Origin: Streptomyces sp. P3
Lineage (GTDB): Bacteria > Actinomycetota > Actinomycetes > Streptomycetales > Streptomycetaceae
Length of the DNA stretch: 64,000 nucleotides
Assembly: GCA_016893485.2 (NCBI GenBank)
Contig: JAFEKX020000001.1
Location: 62,001-126,000, forward strand
Reading direction: 5' to 3'
Within the stretch, counting starts at the first letter, position 1. Every line of letters starts with the position of its first letter. This document shows positions 9,315-19,275 of the stretch, in pieces. The translations under genes were made by a program, and so were the position numbers. The notes under the pieces were generated by a model. That model worked only from the letters and a program-made list of their open reading frames with translations, searched no databases and was not told the DNA's origin.

Positions 9315-9352
9315 CTCGGCGACGGTCTCGGAGGAGAAAGACCGTCGCCGAG
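9315..9352 (-). terminator. Strong hairpin, likely terminator of the 9446-10744 gene
   Basis: Perfect 14-bp stem: CTCGGCGACGGTCT at 9315-9328 pairs with AGACCGTCGCCGAG at 9339-9352 around a 10-base loop. It lies about 95 bases past the stop of the leftward membrane-protein gene and before the TetR promoter. There is no T-tract, as is common for streptomycete terminators. Confidence 0.65.
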
Positions 9353-9445
9353 CCTGACGGTGTGCACGCCCCTCGTCCCCACGGGGCGGCACACTCGGGG
9401 CCCCTCCACTCAACGGCCCCGTCCTGGGGATGCGGAAGGAGTGCG

Positions 9446-10744
9446 CTACACCGCAGTGGCGTTCTTCTCGGGCTCCGCCTCGACAGGGATGCGGTGCAGC
9501 CCCTTGCGGTCGTACCACCCCAGCACACCGAACCCGAACAGTGCGGCCGCCACGAGGCCAGCGGCCATCATGACCCAGCCCCGGGTCAGACCCGCGTCGC
9601 CCTGCGCGTCGTAGTAGAGGATCGCGCGGACGCCACCGGCGATCTGCCGCAGCGGCTCGAACTCCGCGAGGAAGCGGTAGAAGCCGGGCAGCGCCTGGAT
9701 CGGCGTGGTGGCATTGGCCGTCGGCACCGCCATCCCGATGAAGACCAGCGTGGCCACCAGCATGCCGGGTGTGCCGAACACCGCGAGGAGGGTGAGCGCG
9801 CCGATCCCGGAGACCGCGACGGCGCACACCGAGAACAGCCACAGCAGCGGCAGATGGGAGGCGTCCATGCCCATGATGCCGACCGCGCCGACCATGACCA
9901 GGGTGCCCATCAGCAGGGACAGGGCCGCCATGAGGGTGCTGCTAATGGCGAGGGTCTGCACCCGGGTGGCCCGGATCAGCGGGCGGTGCAGACGCAGAGG
10001 GCCCAGGTCGTTGTGGGTGTAGCCGAGAGTCTGGTCCACCTGGCCGCTGATGACGTTGGCGGAGAGCATGCCGACGACCACGAGGGCGAGCGCGTAGTAG
10101 AACGCGGCGAGGCCCAGGCCGCTGTGCGAGTCGAGCGGATGACCGTCCTTCACCGTGACGGCGGCCGGATCCGCGAGCAGGATGCGTGCCGCTGCGGGCA
10201 GCTTCGCCTGCTGGGCGCCGGTCTGCGCGGTCAGCTCCTTGCCTATGTGGAGCGAGGCGCTCTCGGCCGCCTGCGTCGTCGCGACACGCGCCAGACTGGA
10301 GCCCAGGCTGCCGGCGGACTGGTTGGTGAGCACGGTCAGCGTCGGGCGGGCCGGGGTCCTGGCGGCCGTGGTGCCGGTCAGGGCGGCGACTGAGGACGTG
10401 AAGTCGGCAGGCACGACGAGCGCGCCGTACAGCTTGCCCTTGCCGAGTTCCTCCGTCACCTCCCGCTCGTCCATCACCTTCCAGTCGATCTTGTCCCCTC
10501 CCACGGTGGACTTGCTGATCGACTCGGTGATCTGGGCGCCCAGGTTGACCTGCTTCCCGCCGACGGCGGCTCCCTTGTCGGCGTTGACCAGGCCGACGGG
10601 CAGGTTCTTCATGTGGCCGGCTGGATCGATGTTGGCGCCGACGTACAGCACGGCGAACAGCAGCGCGAGCACGCCCGTGATCACGCCGCTGGCGATCCAC
10701 AGAGGTCTGGCGCGCAGCACGCGGAAGGGGTGAATTCCATTCAT
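9446..10744 (-). CDS. YhgE/Pip-like (DUF3533, ABC-2-type fold) membrane protein
   Basis: Intact 432-residue membrane protein. One N-terminal helix (IASGVITGVLALLFAVLYVG) is followed by a large extracytoplasmic domain containing NLPVGLVNADKG, which is characteristic of YhgE/Pip and SNG1-like (DUF3533) proteins. Five C-terminal helices follow from about residue 215, e.g. GLGLAAFYYALALVVVGML. Such proteins are linked to secretion of small molecules or type VII substrates and to drug tolerance. Tandem copies of a GAAACCGATCGG motif 140-180 bases upstream match the site at the nearby TetR promoter, so this is probably the TetR's main target, an efflux-type arrangement. Confidence 0.85.
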   Translation of the reverse strand: MNGIHPFRVLRARPLWIASGVITGVLALLFAVLYVGANIDPAGHMKNLPVGLVNADKGAAVGGKQVNLGAQITESISKSTVGGDKIDWKVMDEREVTEELGKGKLYGALVVPADFTSSVAALTGTTAARTPARPTLTVLTNQSAGSLGSSLARVATTQAAESASLHIGKELTAQTGAQQAKLPAAARILLADPAAVTVKDGHPLDSHSGLGLAAFYYALALVVVGMLSANVISGQVDQTLGYTHNDLGPLRLHRPLIRATRVQTLAISSTLMAALSLLMGTLVMVGAVGIMGMDASHLPLLWLFSVCAVAVSGIGALTLLAVFGTPGMLVATLVFIGMAVPTANATTPIQALPGFYRFLAEFEPLRQIAGGVRAILYYDAQGDAGLTRGWVMMAAGLVAAALFGFGVLGWYDRKGLHRIPVEAEPEKNATAV

Positions 10745-10880
10745 GACTTACTCCGGCCTGGACAACACAGTTACATCGGGAGAAGACCGGACGGCACCAT
10801 CGCCGGACCGGGGACCTGCAGACTCAAAATCCTTCGGCACACGAAGGCAACCGTGGATCACGGTCACGGCCGCCCCACAG

Positions 10881-10922
10881 GAAACCGATCGGTTTCCCTG
10901 TCAATAGTAAACCGATCCTTTT
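10881..10922. promoter_or_regulatory. Tandem operator for the YhgE/Pip-like gene
   Basis: GAAACCGATCGGTTTC at 10881-10896 is a perfect 16-bp palindrome. A degenerate second copy, TAAACCGATCCTTTTC, follows at about 10907-10922. The same core occurs upstream of the TetR gene 8644-9202, so I infer one regulator for both. Apart from these sites, 10745-11131 has no gene I can support. Confidence 0.75.
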
Positions 10923-11131
10923 CGTTATTCAAATCGGCCACTGCCGTCCCCGGGAAGACCCCGTCTTGATCACGGGCTGTCGGCATCGAGGTGGCCACGC
11001 CGACCCGGACCGGGCTCAGGCTGTTCTGGTGTTCCTGACGGTCGGCCCGCGGTGGTGTCGCACGGTCACTCGCGCTGGTCACCCCGGTCGGCGCGCTTCG
11101 GTGTCGTGGTGGATCGGCATGTGTGACTCGC

Positions 11132-12211
11132 TCAGGGCAGGCCTGTACCGCCGTGGCGGGCGGCGACGATCTCTGCGGCGATGGACAGGGCCGTCTCCTC
11201 GGGCGTGCGGGCGCCGAGGTCGAGGCCGATGGGTGAGTGCAGGCGGGTCAGTTCGGCTTCGGTGAGGCCGGTTTCGCGGAGTCTGCGGTCGCGGTCGGCG
11301 TGGGTGCGGCGGGCGCCCATCGCGCCGATGTAGGCGGCCAGCCGACGCAGGGCCGCTTCCAGGAGGGGTACGTCGAACTTGACGTCGTGGGTGAGGACGC
11401 ACACCACGGTGCGCTCGTCGGTCCGTGCGCGTTGCAGGTAGCGGTGTGGCCAGTCGACCACGATGTCGTCGGCCTCGGGAAAGCGCGTCCGGGTGGCGAA
11501 GACGGACCGGGCATCGCACACGGTGACGTGGTAGCCGAGGAACTTGCCCACGCGCACCAGCGCCGCGGCGAAGTCGACGGCGCCGAAGACGAGCATGCGC
11601 GGCGGCGGGACGCTCGACTCGACGAACACGGTCAGGTCCGGCTCGCAGTTGGAGCCGTCCTGCGCGATATCGAAGGTCCCGGCGCGGCCGGCATCCAGCA
11701 GGGAGCGGGCTTCGCCGACCACGGCTCGGTCCAGGTCGGGATGCCCGCCGAAGTCGCCTTCATGGGTTCCGTCCTGACGGACTGCCAGCGCCCGTCCGAG
11801 AAGCCCTGCCGGACCACGGACCACACGGGCGAGCGCCGTCGCCTCATCTCTGGCGGCAGCCGACAGCGCCGTCTGGAACGCCTTCCTGCCCGGTCCGTCG
11901 GCGAGCACCGGGGTGACCAGGATGTCGAGGACACCACCGCAGGTAAGGCCTACGTCGAAGGCGTCCTCGTCGCTGTAGCCGAACCGCTCGCGCACCACCA
12001 CGCCGTCGGTGAGCGCCTGGGAGCACAGGTCGTAGACAGCGCCTTCGACACAGCCGCCAGAGACCGACCCGATGGCGGTGCCGTCGGCGTCGACGGCGAA
12101 CGCGGCGCCCAGCCCGCGCGGTGCGCTGCCGCTCACGGCCACGACAGTGGCCACGGCGAAGTCCCGCCCTTCCTCGAGCCAACGGTTCAGCTCGTCCGCG
12201 AGGTCCGGCAT
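11132..12211 (-). CDS. xdhC: XdhC/CoxI-family molybdenum cofactor maturation protein
   Basis: Intact 359-residue XdhC-like protein. Members bind Moco and hand over the sulfurated cofactor to xanthine dehydrogenase. The N-terminal motif SVSGGCVEGAVYDLC and the downstream LTCGGVLDILV are family hallmarks; the C-terminal Rossmann-like half has RMLVFGAVDFAAALVRVG and GAMGARRTHADRDRRL. It starts 42 bases after the stop of a xanthine dehydrogenase large-subunit fragment on the same strand, the expected operon order. The enzyme it would serve is truncated here, so it may be an orphan unless another copy exists elsewhere. Confidence 0.92.
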   Translation of the reverse strand: MPDLADELNRWLEEGRDFAVATVVAVSGSAPRGLGAAFAVDADGTAIGSVSGGCVEGAVYDLCSQALTDGVVVRERFGYSDEDAFDVGLTCGGVLDILVTPVLADGPGRKAFQTALSAAARDEATALARVVRGPAGLLGRALAVRQDGTHEGDFGGHPDLDRAVVGEARSLLDAGRAGTFDIAQDGSNCEPDLTVFVESSVPPPRMLVFGAVDFAAALVRVGKFLGYHVTVCDARSVFATRTRFPEADDIVVDWPHRYLQRARTDERTVVCVLTHDVKFDVPLLEAALRRLAAYIGAMGARRTHADRDRRLRETGLTEAELTRLHSPIGLDLGARTPEETALSIAAEIVAARHGGTGLP

Positions 12212-12253
12212 TGGGGTTTCTTCTTGTCGCGGTGCGCAGATCGGGCCGTCGCC

Positions 12254-13064
12254 TCAGGGCAGCTTGTACAGCGTGATCGGCAAGTCCCGGATCCGCTTGC
12301 CGGTCGCGTGGTACACGGCGTTCGCGATCGCGGCCGCCACGCCGGTCATGCCGACTTCGCCCAGTTCGACGATTCCCAGGGGCATCGACTTGTCCGGCTC
12401 GTCCAGCCAGTCGACGTCGATCGGGGGATGTCGGCGTGGACCGGCACGTAGTAGGAGTCGAGCCCGGCGCTCATGGTGCGCCCGCTGCGGGGATCGATCA
12501 GGCTCTGCTCCGACAGGGCCATGCCGATACCCATGACCACCGCCCCGCGCAGCTGGCTGGTCGCGGTCTTGGGGTTGATGATGCGACCGACGTCGAACAT
12601 GCCGAGCCAGCGCGAGATCCGCAGTTCGCCGGTGTCGACGTTCACCCGCACCTCGCACAACTGCGCGCCACGGGCGGCCTTGGACCAGCGCTGGTCCTTC
12701 AGGAAGTTGGTCAGGAACCGGCCCTGACTGCCCAGCAGGCCCCGCCGGGTGTCCGACCCGACCGAGGCTTCGAGGAACGGTCGCCCCGCCGCGCGCAGGG
12801 CCGCCGCCGGTTCCTGACCGGTCGTGCCCGCACGCCGGGCCAGAGCGGTCACCTTCCGGGTCAGCTCGGCGCACGCGGCGAGGACACTGGTGGCCACGGT
12901 CGCCGTCTGGTTGGAGTTGCCGGCCATCGGGCCGGTCGGCAGCGCTGTATCGCCGTACTCGACCCGGACCTTCTCGTACGCGATGCCGAGCGCGTCCGCG
13001 GCGATCTGTGCCTGTACGGTCGCGGCGCCCATGCCCATCTCGTGGAAACCGCACAGACCCGGTC
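12254..13064 (-). pseudogene. Xanthine dehydrogenase molybdopterin-binding subunit, C-terminal stump
   Basis: About 270 codons of the large-subunit C-terminus: HEMGMGAATVQAQIAADALG, LPTGPMAGNSNQTATVATSV, then PIDVDWLDEPDKSMPLGIVE and GMTGVAAAIANAVYHATGKR. These are typical of the Moco-binding domain of the xanthine dehydrogenase/aldehyde oxidase family. A missing C in the run near 12424 shifts the last 55 residues. Everything upstream, including [2Fe-2S] and FAD partners, is gone; the sequence switches at about 13064 into an IS630 transposase fragment in the same orientation. This is a real deletion junction, not a sequencing slip. Confidence 0.82.
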
Positions 13065-13599
13065 CGGGAAGCGGTCCAGTACCTGCTCGATCCGGTCGAG
13101 CTTGGCGTCGCGTTCGGGGTCGAGCGATTCCTTCCAGGTCTTGGTGCGTTGGGAAAGTGATGCCACGGCGCAGGAGCAGACACCGTAAGGCTTCCCGGCC
13201 AATCCGGATGACACGTCCGCGCATGCGGCGCAGGTAGGCGGTGAGTTTGCGGATCGACCAGTGGGTGAAGGGCTGGCCGAGCTTGGTCGGGCAGGTGGTG
13301 GCCGTCTGGACGACGTAGTCCTCGTCGTCAAGTCTGAGCAGGCGGGGACGGTTTCTCGCCCATCGGGAGTCCAGGCAGTCCAGGCCGATCTCGTTGAAGC
13401 GGTGGATCACATCGCGGACGGTGTCCTCGTCGGCCGGCACCAGCTGGGCAATCACCGGGACCCGGTTCCCGCCGGCCGAGGCCAGCAGCATCATCGCCCG
13501 TCGATAGCGCACCGAGTTGGCACTGCCCCGGCGCACGATCTGCTGCAGTTTCCGCCCCTCCTGATCGGTCAGTCGGCGCACCCTCACAAGCTCGGCCAC
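13065..13599 (-). mobile_element. IS630-family transposase, N-terminal stump joined to xdh
   Basis: N-terminal helix-turn-helix part of an IS630-type transposase: VAELVRVRRLTDQEGRKLQQ, then YRRAMMLLASAGGNRVPVIA and the linker GQPFTHWSIRKLTAYLRRMR. A frameshift near 13140 moves the reading to WKESLDPERDAKLDRIEQVL, and the similarity ends at DRFPDRV just before the catalytic DDE core. The core is missing and replaced by xanthine dehydrogenase sequence, so this copy cannot transpose by itself. I start at the GTG at 13599; an upstream GTG at 13629 is also open. Confidence 0.8.
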
Positions 13600-13823
13600 C
13601 ACACCTCCAAGGGTCGGAGCGGACGCCACAACCCATACAACCGCTCCATAGGCCCACCCGGCGAACCGATGCGGTCACAGCGCTAGGAGCGTGGGTCAGT
13701 TGTGGGCAACCTGGTTCCGCGTACCCGCCAACGTGCCCAGTTGAGTACGCGTGAACGTGCCCGTGACGCCACAGAGCCCGGGGCGGACAAGCTGTCTCCA
13801 CTCGCGCCCACTACGGTGAGCGG

Positions 13824-14254
13824 GTGACCGACACTTGGAAGGCTACTGACGCTGGTGTGCTGCGGCTTCCCTCCGGGCGCCTGGTCCGTGGCCGCGCGCT
13901 TCGCCGACCGGTTCCGGCCGGTCCGACACCTGCCTACGCCGTCTACCTGCTTGGCCGACAGCCTCCGGGGTCCCCTGGGAAGTCCGGTGGCTGCGCTGGC
14001 CAGACTTCTGGCTGCCCAGCAGTCACACCCAGGCCCAAGCCATCCTTGGTGAGGCATGGGCTCGCGCCGGCGTCGAACGCGTCGAGATCGCCTGCGGCGG
14101 TGGCCGCGGCCGAACCGGCACAGCCCTGGCCTGTCTCGCAGTCCTGGACGGAGTACCTGCCAGCCAGGCAGTGGACTTCGTGCGCCAGAACTACGACACC
14201 CGTGCCGTCGAAACTCCTTGGCAGAGGCGCTACGTCCTCCGCTTCACCGACTGA
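13824..14254 (+). CDS. Protein-tyrosine-phosphatase-like protein (one frameshift)
   Basis: After insertion of one G in the GGG run near 13971, the frame runs from the GTG at 13824 to TGA at 14254, about 143 residues. The restored protein contains the phosphatase P-loop CGGGRGRTG (C-x5-R) preceded by VERVEIA and followed by TALACLAVLDGV. It also has RWLRWPDFWLPS and the tail ETPWQRRYVLRF. This fits a small family of dual-specificity/tyrosine phosphatase-like proteins common in streptomycetes. Without the correction the P-loop is invisible because it falls in a second frame. Substrate unknown; no obvious operon partner. Confidence 0.75.
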
Positions 14255-14410
14255 CGGTGACAGCCCGCCAGCGCTGTCGAGGGGGTCATCTGGGTCCGGG
14301 TTGCCACTGCGCGTATGAAGGCTGCACATTTCCGGCTGTACCTGCGCCTCTTTGGATGTTCACCGACACCCTGGCTGTGTTCGTGATCGTTCATACTGGA
14401 TGAGGCCAGT

Positions 14411-14640
14411 ATGCGTGGTGGGGATGGGCTGTTCGAGGTCGAGCCGTGTCGGGGAATCGAGCCGCAGGGCCGTCCGACGGCGGTGGACAAGCAGTTCAGA
14501 GCCTTCGACCTGCACCGGGCCCCGCTGCTACCCCCGTCGCTGGACGACTGACTGTCCCGGCACCACCTCGCCCGGTTCGTGGCCGAACTGGTCGACAGCG
14601 CTGATCGACTGGGCGTTGGGTCAGCCGCTGCCGGAGTCCG
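14411..14640 (+). mobile_element. IS1182-like transposase N-terminal remnant
   Basis: The frame from ATG 14411 reads FRAFDLHRAPLLPPSLDD, then TGA (14549-14551) where Trp is expected, then LSRHHLARFVAELVDSA. This matches the start of IS1182-type transposases (the 'LLPPSLdewlpedHLarFv' region). Only about 70 codons are recognisable and a Trp-to-stop change interrupts them, so it is a dead remnant. The following open stretch to 14711 has no recognisable homology. Confidence 0.5.
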
Positions 14641-14718
14641 TGGAGGAGAAGCTGGACCAGGCCGTGCAGCGGCACTCCCGGCGGAGAAGCTACCCGGACC
14701 AGCCCCACTAGCTGGGGA

Positions 14719-15087
14719 TCAGGAAGCCAGGGCCTGTTCGACGCTCGGGTAGCAGGGGATGAGGGCATCGACGCCAACCAGCTGCACGACATGCAGGACG
14801 GGTTCTTGCGCGGCGGCGATACGCAGCCATCCTTCGGTGGCACTGACGGCCTGATAAGCAGCGATGAAGATGTTGATGCCGGTGGAGTCCATGAAGGTCA
14901 CACCGCCGAGGTCCACCACGATCCGTGACGAGGGCGCCGCGTTGTGCCCCGAGAGCAGGGCTGCGCTGAGCACTTCCCTTACGCGGTGGTCGATCTCACC
15001 CTCTACAGTCACGACCCGCACGCCGTCGATCATACGGTGGACGGCCGAGAACCGGTCCGAGCAGTCCGTGATCTCGATGTCGCTCAC
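14719..15087 (-). CDS. STAS-domain anti-sigma factor antagonist
   Basis: Intact 122-residue STAS protein. The motif IVVDLGGVTFMDSTGINIFI contains the serine (Ser68) that is phosphorylated by partner anti-sigma kinases in SpoIIAA/RsbV-type antagonists. I choose the GTG at 15087, preceded by GAGGAGAG; the open frame to 15174 adds an unconserved Trp/Arg-rich stretch. It is divergent from an ATPase of the anti-sigma type (15248), suggesting a partner-switching pair, although the sigma factor itself is not in view. Confidence 0.9.
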   Translation of the reverse strand: MSDIEITDCSDRFSAVHRMIDGVRVVTVEGEIDHRVREVLSAALLSGHNAAPSSRIVVDLGGVTFMDSTGINIFIAAYQAVSATEGWLRIAAAQEPVLHVVQLVGVDALIPCYPSVEQALAS

Positions 15088-15247
15088 CCTCTCCTCGAAT
15101 GCGTTGGGGTCTGCCCGCGGCTGTGCACGCAGGACGAGTCTGCCCCATCGCCCGGACCCCATCCATGCCCACAAGGGATGCCGCCCAGTAACATGCCTAT
15201 AACAGGTATGACGGAACCGGGGGTCGGGGCACGCTCGTGAAGCACGA

Positions 15248-15736
15248 ATGACGTCGGCGCCCCAGGCATCCCATGGCGACGGTGACGGCTGTACCGAACC
15301 GGAAGAGCAGCTGAGTCGCGTCGGCTACGCCCTGGACGGAAACGGCGGCTGCATCGCCCAGGCCCGCCACCACGCCCTCGCCTTCCTCGGGCAAGCCCAG
15401 GCCGACCATCACCTGGTGGTGTCAGCTCGCACGCGCGACCTGACCCAGCTGGTCGTCAGCGAGCTGGTCACCAACGTCCTCAAGTACGCTCCCGGCCCGG
15501 TTCTGATCGAACTGCGCATCACCGCCCGCATCCTGGACGTCGTCGTGTGGGACAGCGACCCCATGGTGCCAGCGGCCCGGGCAGCTGATCCCGACCGGAT
15601 TGGCCAGCACGGCCTGGAGATCGTGAAGGCCGTCACCGAAGAATTGTTGATCGAGCAGCAGCCGGTCGGCAAACGCATCACGGCCCGCATCGCCTTGTCC
15701 GAGCCGCTCGACCCGGCTGACCGCTGCCTGGGGTGA
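15248..15736 (+). CDS. Anti-sigma-factor-type ATP-binding protein (HATPase_c_2)
   Basis: Intact 162-residue GHKL ATPase of the RsbW/SpoIIAB-like group abundant in streptomycetes. The N-box is LVVSELVTNVLKYAPGPVLI, the G1 box VVWDSDPMVP and the G2 box GQHGLEIVKAV. Family members phosphorylate STAS antagonists or bind sigma factors. It is divergent from the STAS gene at 14719-15087, and 160 bases separate their starts, so a shared promoter region and functional pairing are plausible. Confidence 0.9.
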   Translation: MTSAPQASHGDGDGCTEPEEQLSRVGYALDGNGGCIAQARHHALAFLGQAQADHHLVVSARTRDLTQLVVSELVTNVLKYAPGPVLIELRITARILDVVVWDSDPMVPAARAADPDRIGQHGLEIVKAVTEELLIEQQPVGKRITARIALSEPLDPADRCLG

Positions 15737-15878
15737 CGGCAGGGCTTCGGTCGGCGCGAAGAGAGCTTGAGCAGGGATTTCGAAATCCATCCGCCGCCGT
15801 GCGCCGCGGATCACGGAACTGGAAACCGACACCGAGCCGCTGCCGTGAGGGCAAGCGGCCGCCGTGGTGAGAGTGCGG

Positions 15879-16421
15879 TCAGGCGACGTAAGAGGCGAGG
15901 AGTTCGTTGTACTGCTTGGCGGCGGTGGCCAGGTCTTCGTCGGAGAGGCCGAAGGCGGTGCCGTACACCTTGACCATCGGCTGCTGGATGTCGAACTGGC
16001 ACAGCCGCAGGGTCGCCTCCCAGCTGCTGAGGAGGGTCTCGATGGTGGCTTTGTTCGAGCCTTCAGGGGTGTAGTGGTCGGCGGGGACGCCGGTAGTGAC
16101 GGCAACGACGGCCTTCTTGCCGGCCAGCTGCGAGGCGGAGCCGTCCATGGTGAAGGCCCAACCGAGAGTGAAGACCTTGTCCTGCCACTGCTTGAACAGC
16201 GGAGTGGTGTTGTACCAGAACACCGGGTGCTGGAAGACGACTACGTCGTGCTCGGCCAGCAGTGCCTGCTCTGCGGCGACGTCGATCTGGAAGTCGGGGT
16301 AGGTGACATAGAGGTCGTGCACGGTGACATGGGCCAGGTCGCGGACGGCGTCCACGAGCGCTGCGTTGGCCCTCGACTGGGACAGGTCGGGGTGGCCTAT
16401 GACAAGGAGAACCTTGGACAT
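15879..16421 (-). CDS. NAD(P)H-dependent flavin oxidoreductase (KefF/modulator-of-drug-activity type)
   Basis: Intact 180-residue flavodoxin-like quinone reductase. LLVIGHPDLSQSRANAALVD is the FMN-binding start and VVFQHPVFWYNTTPLFKQWQ followed by FTLGWAF the quinone-site motif of the NQO1/KefF/MdaB family. Two-electron quinone reduction in the cytoplasm is the likely activity. It starts 32 bases downstream of an aldo/keto reductase on the same strand, so the two are probably cotranscribed as a small redox-detoxification operon. Confidence 0.92.
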   Translation of the reverse strand: MSKVLLVIGHPDLSQSRANAALVDAVRDLAHVTVHDLYVTYPDFQIDVAAEQALLAEHDVVVFQHPVFWYNTTPLFKQWQDKVFTLGWAFTMDGSASQLAGKKAVVAVTTGVPADHYTPEGSNKATIETLLSSWEATLRLCQFDIQQPMVKVYGTAFGLSDEDLATAAKQYNELLASYVA

Positions 16422-16453
16422 GATGAGAAACCTCTTCAGTGATCAGTGAGTGG

Positions 16454-17434
<981 letters not shown>

Positions 17435-17702
17435 CAGGTACTCCTTGTCGTAGGGGCCCTCAGGCCCGTTCGGTGATCGGGATCAGCGCGGTGCGCCAGC
17501 AGTGGGCGGACCGTGCTGCGGTGGGTCCCGCGCTGCCTGCGCGGGCGCGGTTGACGCGGGTACGGGCCGGCTTGCGTAGGCGGGCCCTGCGGCGGCCTGC
17601 GCCTCGTGCGAGGGGCGGGGCGTGTTGGCTCAGGCGCGGAAAATCGTCCAGCGGTGCCAGGGACAGGCGCGGAGATCCGTGGGCTGATCCGGTTGCGCTG
17701 TG

Positions 17703-18183
17703 TCAGTGCTCGTGGGCCGCCGGCTCCAGAACGAGGACCGGGATCTCACGGGTGGTGTTCTTCTGGTACGTGGCGTAGTCGGGGAACGCCTCGACGGCTA
17801 GGGCCCACCACAGGGCCTTCTCGTCCCCGGTCACCTCGCGTGCCAGCATGTCCTGGCGCACGGGGCCGTCCTGTAGCTCGACCCGGGGTCGGCCACCGTG
17901 TTGTGGTACCAGACCGGGTGGGTGGGGGCTCCCGCCATGGAGGCGATGACGGCGTAGGAGCCGTCGTGCTCCACCCGCATGACCGGCGTCTTGCGGATCT
18001 TGCCGCTCTTCGCGCCCAGGGTGGTCAGGATGACGACGGGCAGGTCCCGGAGCTTCTCGTCTTCTTCCCGTGTGACCAGGACACTCAGCGTCGTTCCCTG
18101 CGTACCGCCGGAGCTCTCATACAGCTCCACTTGGTCACGTACGAACTGCGCTTTGCTCGGCTCGTACTCGCCTTGAGTGGCAT
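17703..18183 (-). CDS. Nitroreductase-family deazaflavin (F420)-dependent oxidoreductase, Ddn-like (two frameshifts)
   Basis: Small split-barrel protein of about 160 residues like Rv3547 (Ddn). After correction it reads [58 protein letters not shown] and a tail [17 protein letters not shown]. One G is missing near 18168 and one C near 17884, both in homopolymers. The ATG at 18183-18181 follows GAGAGGGGG. It starts 12 bases after the SDR stop, so they form an operon. F420 dependence is inferred from the family. The 17435-17702 gap downstream has nothing recognisable. Confidence 0.82.
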
Positions 18184-18195
18184 GGTGTCCCCCTC

Positions 18196-19041
18196 TCAGG
18201 CGTGGGCGTCGTCGTAGGCCAGGCTGTCGCCCAGCTCACGGGAGGCTTCGGCCTGGGCGAGGAGTTCCTTCGCCTTGGCCTCGACGGCTTCGATGGCGTC
18301 CGCACCGGCGACGAAACGCAGCAGGGGCCTGTCCTGGCCTGCGATGGTGAGCAGGGCGCGGGCGAGCTTGGCGGGGTCGCCGGGCTGTTGGCCGTTCATG
18401 CTCTTCATGCCTTCGATCCTGGGGGCGGTGCGCGGGGCGTAGTCGTCGATGGACAGTTCGGGCCAGGTGGTGGAGCCGTCCACGAGGAGTTCGGTGCGGA
18501 AGTAGCCGGGCTCCACGACCGTGGTGTGGATGTTGTACGGCTCGACGTCGTAGCGCAGCGATTCCATCCAGCCCTCTGCGGCGAACTTGGAGGCGGCGTA
18601 GGCGGAGGTGAACTCCATGCCGACCAGTCCGGCGGTGGAGGTGATGGTGATGATGTGGCCGGCGCGCTGCTTGCGCAGGATGGGCAGGACGGCGCGGGTG
18701 ACGTTCATCGGGCCGAAAAGATTCGTCTCGAACTGTCGGCGCATCTGCGCGGGCGAGATCTCCTCGAAGTAGCCGGTGAAGAGGTTCCCGGCGTTGTTGA
18801 CCAGGACGTCGATGCGGCCGAAGCGGTCGACGGCTGCCTGCGCGGCGGCCTCGGCGTCCTCCAGGCTCGTGACGTCGAGCCGGGTGACCAGCAGGTTGTC
18901 CTGGAGCCCGCCGAGGGTCTTCTCGACCTCGTCGGGGCGGCGGCCGGTGGCAACGACTTGGTGGCCAGCGGCGAGGGCTTCGCGGGCGATGTCCGTGCCC
19001 AGACCGCGACCGGCACCGGTAACGAGAATGACCTTGCTCAT
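18196..19041 (-). CDS. SDR-family oxidoreductase
   Basis: Intact 281-residue short-chain dehydrogenase of the longer 'classical' type. Features are [15 protein letters not shown] at the start, [10 protein letters not shown], and the active site [11 protein letters not shown]. The C-terminal [16 protein letters not shown] segment is typical of this subgroup. The ATG at 19041 lies 8 bases from GGAAAGGAAA. It leads a leftward operon with the Ddn-like gene and is divergent from an MmyB-type regulator. A short dyad (GGGGTC 19223-19228 / GACCCC 19238-19243) in the shared promoter may be the operator. Confidence 0.93.
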   Translation of the reverse strand: MSKVILVTGAGRGLGTDIAREALAAGHQVVATGRRPDEVEKTLGGLQDNLLVTRLDVTSLEDAEAAAQAAVDRFGRIDVLVNNAGNLFTGYFEEISPAQMRRQFETNLFGPMNVTRAVLPILRKQRAGHIITITSTAGLVGMEFTSAYAASKFAAEGWMESLRYDVEPYNIHTTVVEPGYFRTELLVDGSTTWPELSIDDYAPRTAPRIEGMKSMNGQQPGDPAKLARALLTIAGQDRPLLRFVAGADAIEAVEAKAKELLAQAEASRELGDSLAYDDAHA

Positions 19042-19275
19042 GAGGGGTTTCCTTTCCGTGGCCGGGTTCCGGCGTCGGTAGGTGCAGTGGTGATGCGTGC
19101 AGCGCGGACGGTGCCGAACAGCCGGTGGCGCGAGCGCCGCCGTATCCGGACGGTTCACACGTCGCAGGCGGTGCACCACCTACAAAACCGCTTGTCACGG
19201 GAGTGTGGGAGTCCCTCTTGAGGGGGTCACTGACAGGGACCCCAACCCGGCGGATCCGCTCGTAGAGTGAAACGC

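Noticed and set aside
18202..19221. Long plus-strand open frame opposite the SDR
   Set aside because: Gly/Asp-rich shadow translation; the minus strand has full SDR motifs.
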